Source: Gorsachius magnificus
Lineage: Eukaryota > Chordata > Aves > Pelecaniformes > Ardeidae
NCBI GenBank assembly: GCA_034008185.1
Contig: CM067081.1
Location: 188,869,510-188,933,509, forward strand
Direction of reading: 5' to 3'
Length of the DNA: 64,000 bases
A program made the translations under genes and the position numbers. Below the pieces are notes generated by a model that was not told the DNA's origin, did not search any database, and was given only the letters and a program-made list of their open reading frames with translations. Position 1 is the stretch's first letter. Every line of letters begins with the position of its first letter. Below, piece by piece: positions 39,401 through 51,905 of the stretch.

Positions 39401-42299
39401 TGGGGATTTTCCTTTTGTCTGTCAGTCCACAGATAGAAAAATATGTCCAGTCATATTTAGCTGTATGTTGACCATCTCTGCCTTTTGATTGTGAATATTC
39501 TTATCAAATACAAAAATGTTTTCGGTTACACTGACTCTGATAATTGCACTCATTTGGTATTTTCTGATTAACAGTTTCTGCAACTTTCTACTTGGCTTCT
39601 TAATACAAATTCATTTGGGTATTCTTTGACCTCAGTAGAGTGTTTACTAAAGTAACACTTATTTTCCTCCACAAAACTTTAGAGTTCCCTATAAAAAACG
39701 TTTTCATGAGGGCTGATAGTTTGCATGGTCTTGAGCTTCACTGTTATGTGAAACATTCCCATGTCTTGTATGTCTCGATACACATTGCTTTGTAACCTGT
39801 AACTAGAGATCTGCATGGGCATATGCATGCTGCTCCCACTCAGTGCAGTGTTTCAGCTGTCCCTACACAAAAGAACATTTAGCTGTTCCTTCCATTTAAC
39901 TTGAGTGACAAGTGCTGAGTAAACTCCTGGTTTCTAACCATGTCAGTGAATGATGGCAGCCATTATCGCCACAATGTAACTCTCTTTATGGGGCAACCTG
40001 TGGCTCTGAGGTCATGGAATATGGTGCTGCAGCTATCAGTGAACCTGTTTTTAAACCACCACCTATGGCTTATTTTTCTTTTCTGACAGTATATCTTATT
40101 TCATCTGCCATTTTGTTTGGGCTGGAAAGTTAACGTGAATAACAGTATTTCTAGCTGAGAAAGCCTTACACACTAGTTAAAGTTGTTTGTTTTCCAAGTG
40201 TGATAAGTACTTGATAAGTAAGAGGATGTCTTCTTTTTGTTTTCAGTCTCTTATCAAATTAAGGACACCGTGAAACTGTATGCACAGAACCTGGTCAAAA
40301 CTGTGCTTTCTAAAATTTTCAAAACTATAGAGAATGCCTACAGATTTTCTTGAGAAGTTCTACATTTTTGTCCCAATTAATCTTTATCCAACTGAGTCTA
40401 ACAATTCTGTGTTGGGGCAATTAAATTAGTAATTTGGGAATCTACTTCGAGATTTTGTGGTTTATTCAAATAGGTGGGTGCTACATCGTTAGATAAATAT
40501 TAGCCCTCTGGGTCAGCCATCTACAAGTCTGCCATCTGACTCCCAGCCAACACATTTATCTCAAGGTCTCAGCAGTAAAAAATTTTTAAAAATACTTCTT
40601 TTTTACAGTTTCAAAATAAAGTACCCTTTGTCTTGGACTCAGTCTATTACAAAATTGAAATCCATATAAATAGAAATATTATCTAACTACAGATTGGATG
40701 AGGGAAAAAATAAGATGCTGTGTAATATGGATAGTTTAACTTGGAGTTTTCCCTCAACTTCCTTCAAATCAGAATGATATGAGAAGAAATTAATTTTTTA
40801 GTGGGGTGAGATGCCTTATGGGCATTTGTAGGTTGGTACATACAAATGTTTGCATTCTTTAATTTCAGCTAGCAATATTGTCTCTAATTTTGTATCTTCT
40901 CAATTAGGAATGTGAGATATTAGAGCTTCCCCATCAGATATTTGGTGTTCGTTCTGCTGTTTTGACTTCTGCCTAGAACACTGGATTTCTGAGATAGAAA
41001 AATAAGAATACAGATAAGAAATGTAATTTTGTCTTTTCACCCAGAGGGTAATGCAGCCTCTCCCTTGGTTCAGAATTGCAGAAATACTTCTGCAAATTTT
41101 TACGTAGAACACTCCCCTCCACTTATGTTCAAAGTATTAAATCTGCGGCATAGTTTATCTCAGTCTTAAATGTGCATCTGTTTTGGGCACCACAGGAAAT
41201 AACGGAACACAATGTGCAAATTCCTTTTCTGCTAGCTGCTGAAGGGGTGTCTGGGAAGGGATCTGAAAATGAGCAGAGTTTTGGCTCCCTTTTCCAGGTT
41301 TCTCAAATGTCTTGGTTGATCAACCAGCAAGTGCCCCACCAGGTTATGATTCCCTTTGCTTAGTGCTTAATGTAGTTAAGAGTGTTACGATTTTATCAGA
41401 TTTATAACCTTGTTTCTGGACAGCTTTGTGGGTATCCTGACAGTATTTTGTAAGGTCATATTGTTCACGCTCATCATCTAGTTCATAATCAACATAATAA
41501 AACAATGTAGTAAAGGCTGATGTGGGTTCTTGGTGTCTCATGATGACAGGAATTTGTTACTCTCGGGCAAGCTTAGGGGGGGACCAAGTCTAAACCCTAA
41601 CCATAGAAAAAGAGAAATATTTGCCATCCTCAGGGATGGTAATTCCCAACAAGAACAAAAAAAAAGCTTCAAAAAGCCCTATGTTATGTATTAAATAACT
41701 TGCTACATATGGTCTTTACCATGCAAAGAGTTCCATGTGTCACTTGTGCTGGTAAAATTTTGGTCAAATTAGTTTTCTAACCAGCTTGTCCAGGTAGAAG
41801 TGTCAGGTGGGGAGCGAGGGTGGTTATTGCTGGCCCTAATAAAAACATCAAGCTTTTAGAGAATAAATAATAGCGCTCTTGCTTTTTCTTTTTATCTGTT
41901 CCTCAAAAAGTCGCTGGGTTGTGAACATAAAAATTAAACTTTCCTATACTAGGTGTATAAATCAGTATTTATGCAGTGTGCAATTGGTCTGCCTTCCAAC
42001 CTGCTAAATGCAATTTGCTTTAGTTTGAGCAATTTATAAAATGTTATCTGTAAGTAGTGCACATTAAATTTAAGTAAGAACATAACATTATTTCTCCCTG
42101 TTCTTTTCTTACTGCAGTATTTTTCTTATATTTAATGTTTCTGGTCTTGAATACTGCTCTCTGAAGGTTCTCTAGGGTGGAGGAGTTTGTTTTGTTGCCT
42201 TTCAGCTGTAATGCTGACCCATCAGTGGAGGTCTGCGTATATGAAATATACTGACTTTTATAAGATCCCCCTGTGTTTGTTTCAGAAAACACACTTGAG
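33488..42299. other. Unique AT-rich DNA, no gene recognised
   Basis: It holds a possible exon at 33991-34121, a T9A11 run at 35252-35271 containing an 18-bp T9/A9 palindrome, and a short (CTGT)n run at 36787-36800. The open frames (107 codons at 37373-37696, 86 at 36923-37183, 65 on the minus strand at 41344-41541) carry no motif I recognise. No interspersed repeat was identified. Confidence 0.5.
33991..34121 (+). other. Exon-like 131-bp segment with a consensus donor (unproven)
   Basis: The donor gaa/gtaagtata at 34121/34122 fits the extended consensus. The acceptor side ends in tggtgctag and has a poor pyrimidine tract. One frame is open across the whole segment and beyond both edges (33981-34265), and it encodes a serine- and lysine-rich peptide without a known domain. 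An isolated good donor is common by chance, so confidence is low. Confidence 0.2.
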
Positions 42300-43810
42300 C
42301 AGAATGCATGTATGTGGCTTGCATGCGTATACCATGAATTTTTGAGTCCTACTTAAAGAAATGTAAACATTTTAAAATGGCTGTACATGCCTGTGTGCTT
42401 ACAAATAAGCACATAATAGTAGCAGTTTTCCTGTGGAACAGTAGACAGTTAAATTGCGTGAGGGTTTTTAATCTCAGAGAATTCAGTCATTGTTCATATT
42501 CCTTAAATTCTGAAATGCCATAAGCAATATCCAGCATCGGTGCTTGCTTTTAAAAGTTACATTCCTTGTGCTTTTTTCATCAACTTTCACCCATGCATCA
42601 ATGAATTCATTGTAAGGGTTTAATTTTGTATAAAGATGTATCTTTAAAAAAAACAGTACTGTAAAGTAGTTTGATATTTGGCAGCTGTGAGTTGTGCAGT
42701 AAAGTGGGATTTGAGATTTAATAGATGACTTGCATTTCTAGATTCCAAGCAGTTGTCAAATGGTTGTCTTGATCTCTGGAAAAGGGAAGGGATAAGGGGG
42801 AATATGTGTCTTTAGCATCAAGTCTGGATTTTCTAGTTTATACTGACCACTGGGGAGAAAAATGCCTTTATTTCAATATGAAATGAATACAAAACAAAAA
42901 ATGACCATGTGTCTGATTTTATTAAAAATATCTTGTACAGTAAATATAATATGAGTTGGATTTGGCTTTGATATTGTATGCCTGTGACGATTTCACGTAT
43001 TAGGTTTTTTTTGAAGTAGCCTGCCCAGTACTAATTAAAACTAGTGAATTTAACTTCTATGCTCTTTTGTAAAAATGCAGCTGTTTGGATTAATATCTTG
43101 ACTGTAAACTGAAAAGACTTTCACAAGACTGTGTCGGATAATTTGTGAACTCTTAATAAAAGGGGCTAGGTAACATTTGTACTGATCACGTGCTTGTTTA
43201 CTTTTGGTGATTTAGAAGGTGTTTTCGATACTCGATGCATAAAAATACCTAAAATGATCTAGTTACAGCATGGCATATAATAAATTATACTGCCATTACA
43301 TGCTTTTCTAGGAACTCTTATTTGTATAGCAGCAACAGACTCACTCCTTGGAAATAAAAGAAGTGAAGTAGCCTGAAAAGTATCACATGATGGCACTGTT
43401 TCCATTTCCACCTCCAATATTATGAAATAAAGCTATAATAAACTGGTATTAAAATGGTATGTAATGCCAATGTACTTTGTATAATTTATGTAAAAGAAAA
43501 ATCTAACCACTGTGGTTATTAATATAGGTATTAAAATGGATGTATAGATTTCTCAGAAAAGTGTTTTGTAAAACTTTGCATATTTATAATATTCCTTATT
43601 TTGATTGTAGAGCAAGAATTCTACACAATATATAATGTTTAGAATAGTTTTGCAAAAACCCTGTTAATTGTTGTGTAAATGAGATGTTTTATTTTTTGTT
43701 TTGATTTTATTGTGGAAAGAAAGCTAATGGCTGTCCTTTTTGTATTTAATATAAAGCCTTTTTGTGGTAAATTAGATCATTAATACAGACACATTTTTAA
43801 AAAATGCAAA
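42300..43810 (+). other. 3'-UTR-like AT-rich block (inference)
   Basis: This block has the texture of a vertebrate 3' UTR. It is T/A-rich and G>C on the plus strand, with many TGTA- and ATTTA-type words. It has poly(A)-signal hexamers at 43426-43431 and 43437-43442 (AATAAA), and further AATAAA or ATATAAA words near 43155 and 43752. No coding exon that could belong to it was found upstream in the window, so this may be intronic or intergenic DNA that happens to look similar. Confidence 0.2.
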
Positions 43811-45689
43811 TTAGCTTTCCATGAGCAGAAAAGAGCTTAAAGTGTAGTAAGGTCAGAGGCAGGATCAGACATATTTGTAAAATGAATTATATTCAAGTAG
43901 GAATATGAGGGAAAATACGAATGTAAAAAACCCAGTGATTTATAGGATATAGATGTTAGATGTTGTATTATTTCATTTTTAGATATTAAATTAAAACCAA
44001 AAATATTTTTTTAAAATTTTTAAAAAAAACCACATTCTGATTTAAAAAAAAAAAAAAAAAAGAAAAAAAGGTGGTGGGTGTGATTCTACCATGCTGCAGT
44101 TTATTTTAGAGTAAGGTAAATATCCAGTCCCACCATTCTCTCATATAAAAATTAGTCTATTTTATACATTTTGCTATTATGGTGATCACTGCAAAACCAA
44201 AGCAAAAATCCTTCAAGAGGAAGTAAGAAAAATACCCACTGGTGATGCGGAGCTAATAGCTGGGGCTTGGATATATGCCAGGTTGGGTGCTTGCACTCCA
44301 GGAATGTCCTCTGCCAGTATAAACTTCTGTTCTAAGCAGTGTGAGGCTCTTTTCTGTCTTTTTCGGTGTGAAAGCAGGGGCAACAGAAAATGCATGTTCA
44401 AAAAATCTGTCATGTAATATTTCAGTTCTATCTAGTGAATTATCAAGTGTAGCTAAATATAAGAGGGTATAATATAAATTCTTCTGAACTTCGTCAGTAG
44501 ACTGGTTTTAAATAATAACAAAAAATGGTTTTGGAAGACCTTAAAAGGAATATATTATATACAGTATGTTATAACATTTAATCACTAAAGAAAATTGCTC
44601 CTGTTGCTAAAATCAGTGGCAGAAGCTCCCTATACTGATCTATTAAAATGTTTTAAAAATCATTTAACGTCTTTAATTTCCTTGATTTAGTCAGTAAACA
44701 GTATTTCCATAATTTCAGTTGGACATACTCAAATCTTTTCTGGATATTCTGGTTGAAAGCACTGTTTTATACAGGTGTTTCAGTGTTACACTACCTGTCT
44801 TTCAGTATCTGATAGTCCAGTCTATTGTATTATTTTAGAGCAAGAGATAAAAATTGTTACTATTATTTCGAGTGTTTTTGCAAAGTTTTTAAAAGATCTA
44901 GTGATATAGCTGGGCTCACATAATAAATTACAATATATAAGAAAAAGCTTTCATTACTCACAGCTGTCTATTCATTTATATGTCCCGTTTGTTCATGTAT
45001 GATGTGAACAATTTCAGAATACAGTAAGTGAAGACTTCTCTGCTCAGTGTATTTCACCATTCAAATTACTTGCAAATTCAAAATGCCAGTGTTACTTTTC
45101 AGGACAAATTTCATACAATAGTAATTCTGTGATTATTCATCCAGTTTAATTAATTCAATTAAGTAAGTCTGCTGTCAGGTGTTCTTTTAATAATTGAATC
45201 AACATGCAGATACATAATAAGCATAAAAGCATTTCTATGGCTGCAGTAAATTTAGATCCAAAAGAATCTGCTATTCCACTACATTTGATATAGATTATTC
45301 TATAATATTTCAGTAATGGGTTGCACAAAGGCTGCCTTTTAATTCTTTGCTTTCTCAAATGTCTTTATATATAATGGTTTAAAACAGAAGGTGTTCAAAA
45401 GAGGGTGACCTTTTTCCATTACCATAGTTCCTGTCATTAATGCATTATAATTTTCTTTAGAAGTCTGGAAAAAATGTGTATATGTGCACTCTGTAGCAGG
45501 TATGAATCAAAGTGTGTTAGTGAAAGTTAAGAATTGTCTGTTATTACTAAAAAAAAGGAGGAAAAAAAAAGAAAAGAAAAATGTGAGGAAGTAATTTTAT
45601 TGTTATTTTTACTGTGAAAGTTTAAACAAACCTTACACTTTATACAAAGCAGTTACAGACTTGAAAGTTTTGGCATCTGTAATCTGAAA
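43811..45689. other. Unique AT-rich DNA
   Basis: Contains A18 at 44044-44061 and a purine-only stretch at 45549-45581. The minus frames at 44213-44413 and 45155-45358 (66 and 67 codons) show no recognised domain. Confidence 0.55.
44044..44061. repeat. Poly-A tract (A18)
   Basis: Eighteen consecutive A, followed by g and a further A7. It lies about 0.3 kb past the 3'-UTR-like block. There is no sign of a retrocopy on its 5' side. Confidence 0.9.
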
Positions 45690-46210
45690 GAACAGCAGTC
45701 GACTTAGTCAGATACTAAAAATAATATGCCCCTTAACTAAATTTAAAGCCAATAGAATGTTGCATTAGGCTGGATTGTGTATAAAGGCCAATAATGTATC
45801 TCCATCCTCTGCAATACATTACCATAGATGTTATTTTAATAACATATATATTAAAAAACATGGCAAATGATTCACTTGGCGTACTCTCAATGGTGCTTGA
45901 TGTCATAATTATTGTAAATATTAATTGCTGTGCTAAAAATGTAAGCGGGATGACTTTGTATTAGATGAAAAATGAAAATAGTCTGTGTACGGGTAAATAG
46001 ATAATCATACAAAAGTAATTGGGGTTTTAAAACCCCAATCTATTCTGCCAGCATGAGCTCGTTTGCATGTTAATCACAAGAGTGATTTCCTACTTCACAA
46101 GGAAGTCCACACTCTTTCATAACCACTTTTAATTGCATTTAAAATGTTGCAGGGTTGGGATATTAGAAATGGAGGCGTATCAGTGTCAAATTAATAAAAA
46201 AATGTTTCTG
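45690..46210. other. Candidate conserved noncoding element
   Basis: The sequence is repeat-free and non-coding, with clustered transcription-factor-like words: TAATTA-type sites near 45910-45925, a POU-like gtttgcatgttaat at 46061-46074, and a 22-bp perfect palindrome at 46018-46039. This texture is typical of developmental enhancers in gene deserts. Conservation cannot be seen from one sequence, so the call is a guess from texture. Confidence 0.2.
46018..46039. repeat. 22-bp perfect palindrome
   Basis: Three bases att, the 16-base core GGGGTTTTAAAACCCC, then aat. The 22 bases are identical to their own reverse complement. Each arm is a run series (G4 T4 / A4 C4). It could form a small cruciform or bind a dimeric factor. 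Symmetry breaks at the next base on each side. Confidence 0.95.
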
Positions 46211-49200
46211 AAAATCTTTATAGGGTAGAGATTATAATATGATGGGCTTTTTTGTTAGAAAATACAAAATGTGTATTAGGATATATTTTAAGTGAGGCAT
46301 GTTAAATGATAAAAACCGATTAATTTGTACATGTGTTGTTTCTTTAGAAATTTGGTAAATGGAAACCTAATTGTGTCTGGAAAGTATAGAATGCATTTTT
46401 TTTAGTAACTTGTTTTGTAGATGGACTAGTTGATATATTCTTTCATTAATTTCCCATTTATTGATAAAATAGTAAATTAGCAATGGTTAAAAATACGTTT
46501 TTTTTAATAAACCATAAGGCAGTGTGACAATAGAAAGGTGTATGCTAAATTCCTTTCAGTTATATGGCATTTTAACTATTTATTTTCAGAGGAATCCAGT
46601 TAATGTTTTTAATGGAAAATAATTTCTCTGCTTTCATGTATAGATTTTTACTAGTTATTCTGAAACTGTACAGTAAACATAATAGATACCAAGAAAGCAA
46701 TTACAGACCAGAATTCATATAATTTATGTATGCTGTTGCTTGAAATTGGTACTACAGTAAATTGTGACAAAATTTATGTATTTATTATTATTTATAGGTA
46801 GCTCTACCTTTAGAATTAGAGATAGGAATAAGAATAGTAGAAGTATATTTAACAGTTCTTTTTCCCTTTAATGTTCAAAGCTGTGCAGTAATAAACGGAC
46901 AACATTTTAAGTGATTTTGTGATATTCATATAAGATTCAACAGAGCTTCCTCTCTAATCTGTAAAAGGCCAATGTCAAAGTAAAGACAAAATGACTTGTT
47001 CTCTGAAGACAGGAGTGAAGAAATGTAGCTCTCTAATAAAACACTGTAAGTTCGCAATGGTTACAATGTGATCAGTCTCAAAGATACAAAAACTAATTTT
47101 TAGTCAAGCTGTTAAAAATTATATATTTAAGAAGATGAAAAGTTTGAGGATTAAAGAAAAATCACTCACAATTTTAAAGAGGGTATATTTGCTTTCATCA
47201 CCAGGTGTTCTTTCTAATATAAATTACCAAGATGATGTTTCCATAACATAGCTTGGGGTGCTCTGGAGATTAAAACTACCAAAACAGACCTATTAAATTT
47301 TTCATAGGGAGGGTCCACCAGGGATAATAAGCCAATATTCCTTGTCCCATATTCCAGATGTTTTATGTAATTCTGCATCTTTCTAAACCTAAATCGTAGC
47401 TTTTCCAGAAAAAATGTACTATGGAGACTGAGATGAAAGGCAAGAACTGTTGAAATGTTAATTTTACTATCTGCTGTTGAGGTCTGTTACCTTTTTTGTA
47501 TTTTTTTTCTTACTCCCAGTAGCTCAGTTCTGTTTTATGAATGTTGTGGTATTTCAGTTGTTTGAAGTTTTGAAACTTGGAGCATGACTTTGACTTAGCA
47601 AAACACAATGCCACATGGTGTGTGACACGCTGATGGATAGTCTTTGATCCATATGATTCACACTCTTTCTACTTTCAACTTGTTTCTGGATGAGAAAAGT
47701 AAAGTTTAACGGTAAAATGATCATAATAATAATCCTTGTAACATAAACCCATAATTCTCTTTAGTAATTTTCAAGTCATAATGTAATAAGCAATAATACA
47801 TTTAGTTGATTTTTTTCACATAGGCCATGGGCATTTAAAACTGATATCAGGGTTATTGCACAGTTATAGAATATTTCTGCTTGCTCTGAAACAGTTAATG
47901 CTTTAAAAATAAAAGTACTGCTATGCTTCACAGATCAGTTGGCAAACGTGATGAAATAAATATACCAGGCCACTCTTCAGATTCCTACTCCTCGGTGTAC
48001 TGTTGTATTCTGGTGATAACTGACCAGCAGAAAAGCCCAGGGACCGTTATGCCTGCTGTAGTTTGGAACAGACACAGATCTCATCTAAGTGAACTGATGT
48101 CTAACTGTTTTTTGATCCAACAAGAGATATAGGTGGTAGATTGGGATTGTACCAGGGGAAAGAGTGAATGTGTTGCAAAGGGAAATTCTTTTGCCTCCTA
48201 TTGAGGGGCTGTTCTAGGAACAGCTAGATACACCTGGCTGCTGACTGGTCCATGGGTTTTTTCCACTGATCAATTGTTTTCAACATAGTTGTTCAGACAC
48301 ATTGTTCTGAGGTAGTTTTCTCTCACCACATGACTTCTTTTATTAATTGAGTTTCCTAAAACTGTTACTTTTATTCTTTATAATTTATTACACTGCAGTT
48401 TCTGAAAGTAAGACGTGTATGCAGACTTGTGCTATTAAAGGCTAATGTCCTGATATAAATACTTAATGAATGCTTATCATTGTCTTACATTTGATGTTCC
48501 TGATCCTTTAGCAATTAAGTTCTTAGCAATTTTTTCTCTCTCTCTTTCTTCTTCCTTTTTTTTTTTTTTTTTTTTTTTTAGTGGAGAGAATTTAACTTCA
48601 ATTTTTTCTAGAAGATTGGAAAATGACTAAGGTGGTGGTATCGTTTGTACTAGGGAAATGCAGAAAGTTACAGGAGACACAGACTATTTGCTAAAACCTC
48701 ATTTAAATTAACCTAACTTGCTTTAATTTGCTTTCCTTTGGAAAACAGTCAGGTTTTATAAAAAAAAAAAAAGCCACAAACTTTTAATCTCTGCAACTGG
48801 AAAGTTCCTATTCCATTTCATTTGACCTCCAGCTCTTTTAGAAAAAAATACAGGGAGAGGTGTGATTATCCTCCTGAGTTTAAACTAAGAAACCAGGTAA
48901 CCTCTGTCTCTGTTCCATATGTTTTTGGGAGAGAAATCTGGGGAAATTTCTTTCTGGCCTTTTTCTACATCATAAAGAAGGAAAGAAGAAGTGAAAAACA
49001 TAAATTCTGTTAGGTAGGTGTTTTTCACCTTTGGGAAGAAACAAGTAAGAAAACATACAATTAATTCCTGAAGAGATTTCCTCCTTTGCCATATGATGGC
49101 TACACTGCCTTAAGGTATGCTATGCATAATGCACATGAAACAGTTTGGAGAACTCCCTCAGTTCTCAAATATATACTGAGCCTTTCTAAACCCGTCATGT

Positions 49201-51404
49201 TTGGCCATGACTTTAAACCAAGTCTATTTAACTAGTCTTTGTAAAAACATGTTTAAGAGGACTTCAGTAATCTAGTTGTTTTGCTGCTTCTGTAACTTTA
49301 GAGAAAAGGGTCTTCCTGGGAAAAATAGGGGCACTTCATATTTTTTTTTCTTGTCGCTATTTGGCAGATTATTAAATCTCTGAAAATGAAATGTATTTGA
49401 TTTTTTTCTTGCTCTTATTTTTTTTAATTTTTTTTTATATTTTATTTTCTTCTTTTGCCAAGTTTAAGTATTAGGGAAAAGGGGCCTTTTTTTTAAACCA
49501 GTGTTAACCTTTTCCCTAATTCAGTAGTTTGTTTCTACTTATTTCCTAGAGGCAGTATGGTGCGATTGTTCTGCCACAGTTCGTATTAGTTATTATGAAT
49601 TTTGCACAGTTTTCAGCTCAAGTCCTTTAATGTCTGTGGTTAATAAAAGCAGCAGAGTTTCCCAGTTTGGGTAGAAGTTTTGTAAATGTATGGCAAAGTA
49701 ATGGAGAGTATTTGAGTTGGATACCTGATAGCTCACAATTTTCAGTTGGGACCAGTATCTTCCAGTTTGCGCATGAAAAAAAATTCCTCCAAAAGTGCTA
49801 TGTCTACACTTGATGGCTTTTTTTTTTTTTTTTTAAATTTTGTTTTAAATAAGCCTGTGCTGTTGACTGTGACGAAGATTTTGGAGTCTAAATTTGCAGA
49901 ATGTAATTCCTTTTCTCAGCGAGCAGCACACAGAGACACTCTTCTTGCTACAGTAACAATGAGGAAACACTGTGGGACAAAGGGAGATTTGCCCATTCAG
50001 GGTGTCATTGTGCAGAATAAAAGGCCAATAAACTGCCTTACATGAAGGACATGTAGGATTGCTGCCTGATACTGCTATTCCATATGAAGGGTGTTGACAG
50101 CAGTAGGAAGCCTGCGTATGTGAAGCCACTGAATTTAGAAAGCAAAATCGTTCTTAGGAGAGTTCTTGCATTTCTTGTAAAAAGCCCAAACCCTCGGACT
50201 TTACAGTAAAGATTTATATGGGAGGAGTAGTATAGTGGTAGGAATAAATGTGTAAACATACGTTTGTTGTTTTGTACACACCACTTCCAAACATAGGTAT
50301 GTTTTCCTCTCGCCTGTGTTTCACAGTTATGGCCACAAACCCACACTTCTTAACAAGGAAATGGTGAATTAAAGTGTACTTTGTGTAAGTAGTCCTACAG
50401 AACATTGTATCAGCTCACATTTATTGTGGTAATGTTAGTGTATAAAATCAGAAGGTACCAGAGAGACCCTGCCATGAGTTACATAGGATGTGGAGGAGGA
50501 AAGAGAAGGCAGCACATACAGGCAGATGGAGAAGGATGGGGCTGCATTTACAGAGCTAAAGGCCAACCCCAGTGAGCAGTCTTTGCGCCCAGCCAGGTTG
50601 TGTGGAGTCTCTTGTGCCCGCTTAGAAAAAGGCCAGCCTGTGGTCAAGCAGCCTGACACTGCATGTCCTGCATGGAGCATGTGGCCTGGGTCTCTTTGAG
50701 CCAGGCCCTGTTCTCCACCCCTGGAGGAAAGTGGCACAGTGTCTTCTGTCCTTATCTCTACACTGTCTTTCCCTTCACTGACCATCCGCACTGCCCAAAC
50801 AAGGAGGCCTCCACCATACTGTGTGTTGGGAGCAGTCCCTGCTTTGTGACTCATGGCCTGTGGCTGAGGCTGCCTGGGACACTGTTAGTTGACACTGGCC
50901 AGGATTAAATGGTAATGGACAATTGCAGTATGATGCTTGAGTCTGTGCTGTTTTAAAATATAAGTCTAGCTTTTGAGTCGAGTATGCTACCACTGTGGCT
51001 TAAGGCAGAGTTTGTATTTTTGGGGGAACTGTTGGTTCAGAGTGCCTGAAACAATGTGGCCATTGACTTGCCGCACATGGGATTCTTGCAGAAGGATGCT
51101 GCAGGCTCCAGGTTTAGGGCATGAAGGATGGCATGGTTCAACCCATGCTGTTGACCTGGAGCAGCCGGGGAAGTGGTTGTCCTTTTAATTGTGTCTGCAT
51201 TTCTGCTTGCAAGCAACTAGTTACCTTGCTTACCTTCTTCCAGAAGAAAGCCTAGAAGTGAATTAATATATATGAAATGTGATGATCAAAGAAAGGACAT
51301 GGGAGGGTACCAGCTATTTTGTCACCTTTTTTTGACACATTTCCATGTGTCTTACGATTGTCATTATGTTAGTTCCATTTTTTTTTTCTCTCCTGTTTTG
51401 CTAT
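46211..51404. other. Unique DNA, AT-rich then moderately GC-rich from 50.4 kb
   Basis: 46.2-50.4 kb is AT-rich with several T-runs (49.33-49.45 kb, and T17 at 49818-49834). 50435-51190 is richer in G and C, with a 139-codon minus frame at 50435-50854 and plus frames at 50490-50699, 50663-50908 and 50973-51188. None has a recognised domain. Confidence 0.5.
48530..48579 (+). repeat. 50-nt uninterrupted polypyrimidine tract ending in T24
   Basis: All bases from 48530 to 48579 are C or T: (CT)n, then TTC-type steps, then T24 at 48556-48579. The tract is followed at once by AG. It mimics an exceptionally strong 3' splice site and could also adopt triplex DNA. No exon is evident downstream. Confidence 0.9.
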
Positions 51405-51905
51405 ATCATAGAATCATAGAATGTTTTGGGTTGGAAGGGACCCCTAGAGGTCATCTAGTCCAACCCCCCTGCAGTGAGCAGGGACACCACTAACTAGATC
51501 AGGTTGCTCAGAGCCCCGTCCAACCTGGCCTTGAATGTTTCCAGGGATGGGGCCTCCACCACCTCTCTGGGCAACCCATTCCAGTGTTTCACCACCCTCA
51601 TTGTAAAGAATTTCCTCCTTATATCCAGTCTAAACCTACCCTGCTTCAGTTTAAAACCATTACCCCTTGTCCTGTCACAGCTGGCCCTACTAAAAAGATT
51701 TTCCCCATCTTTCCTATAGGCCCCCTTTAGATACTGAAAGGCCGCAATCAGGTCTCCCTGCAGCCTTCTCTTCTCCAGGCTGAACAACCCCAACTCCCTC
51801 AGCCTGTCCTCATAAGAGAGGTGCTCCAGCCCTCGGATCATTTTAGTAGCCCTCCTCTGGACCCGCTCCGACAGTTCCATGTCCTTCTTGTGCTGAGGGG
51901 CACAG
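51405..51905 (-). mobile_element. CR1 LINE, 5'-truncated copy
   Basis: On the minus strand the 3' end is the octamer tail seen on the plus strand as atcatagaatcatagaatg. It is preceded by the classic CR1 3' UTR (gttggaagggacccctagag, catctagtccaaccccc on the plus strand) and the ORF2 C-terminus. Homology fades near 51905, just past the phrase gttccatgtccttcttgtg, so only about 500 bp of an element of several kilobases remains. The high identity to the remembered consensus and the unbroken frame suggest a fairly young insertion. Confidence 0.95.
51494..51880 (-). pseudogene. CR1 ORF2 C-terminal fragment, frame intact
   Basis: 128 uninterrupted codons run to the natural ORF2 stop. Hallmarks in order are [77 protein letters not shown] and a C-terminal [10 protein letters not shown]. 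This is the region downstream of the reverse-transcriptase domain. The endonuclease and reverse transcriptase are missing, so the fragment cannot move on its own. The start at 51880 is an internal methionine, not a true start. No frameshift or stop is seen, unlike the copy at 29.5 kb. Confidence 0.9.
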
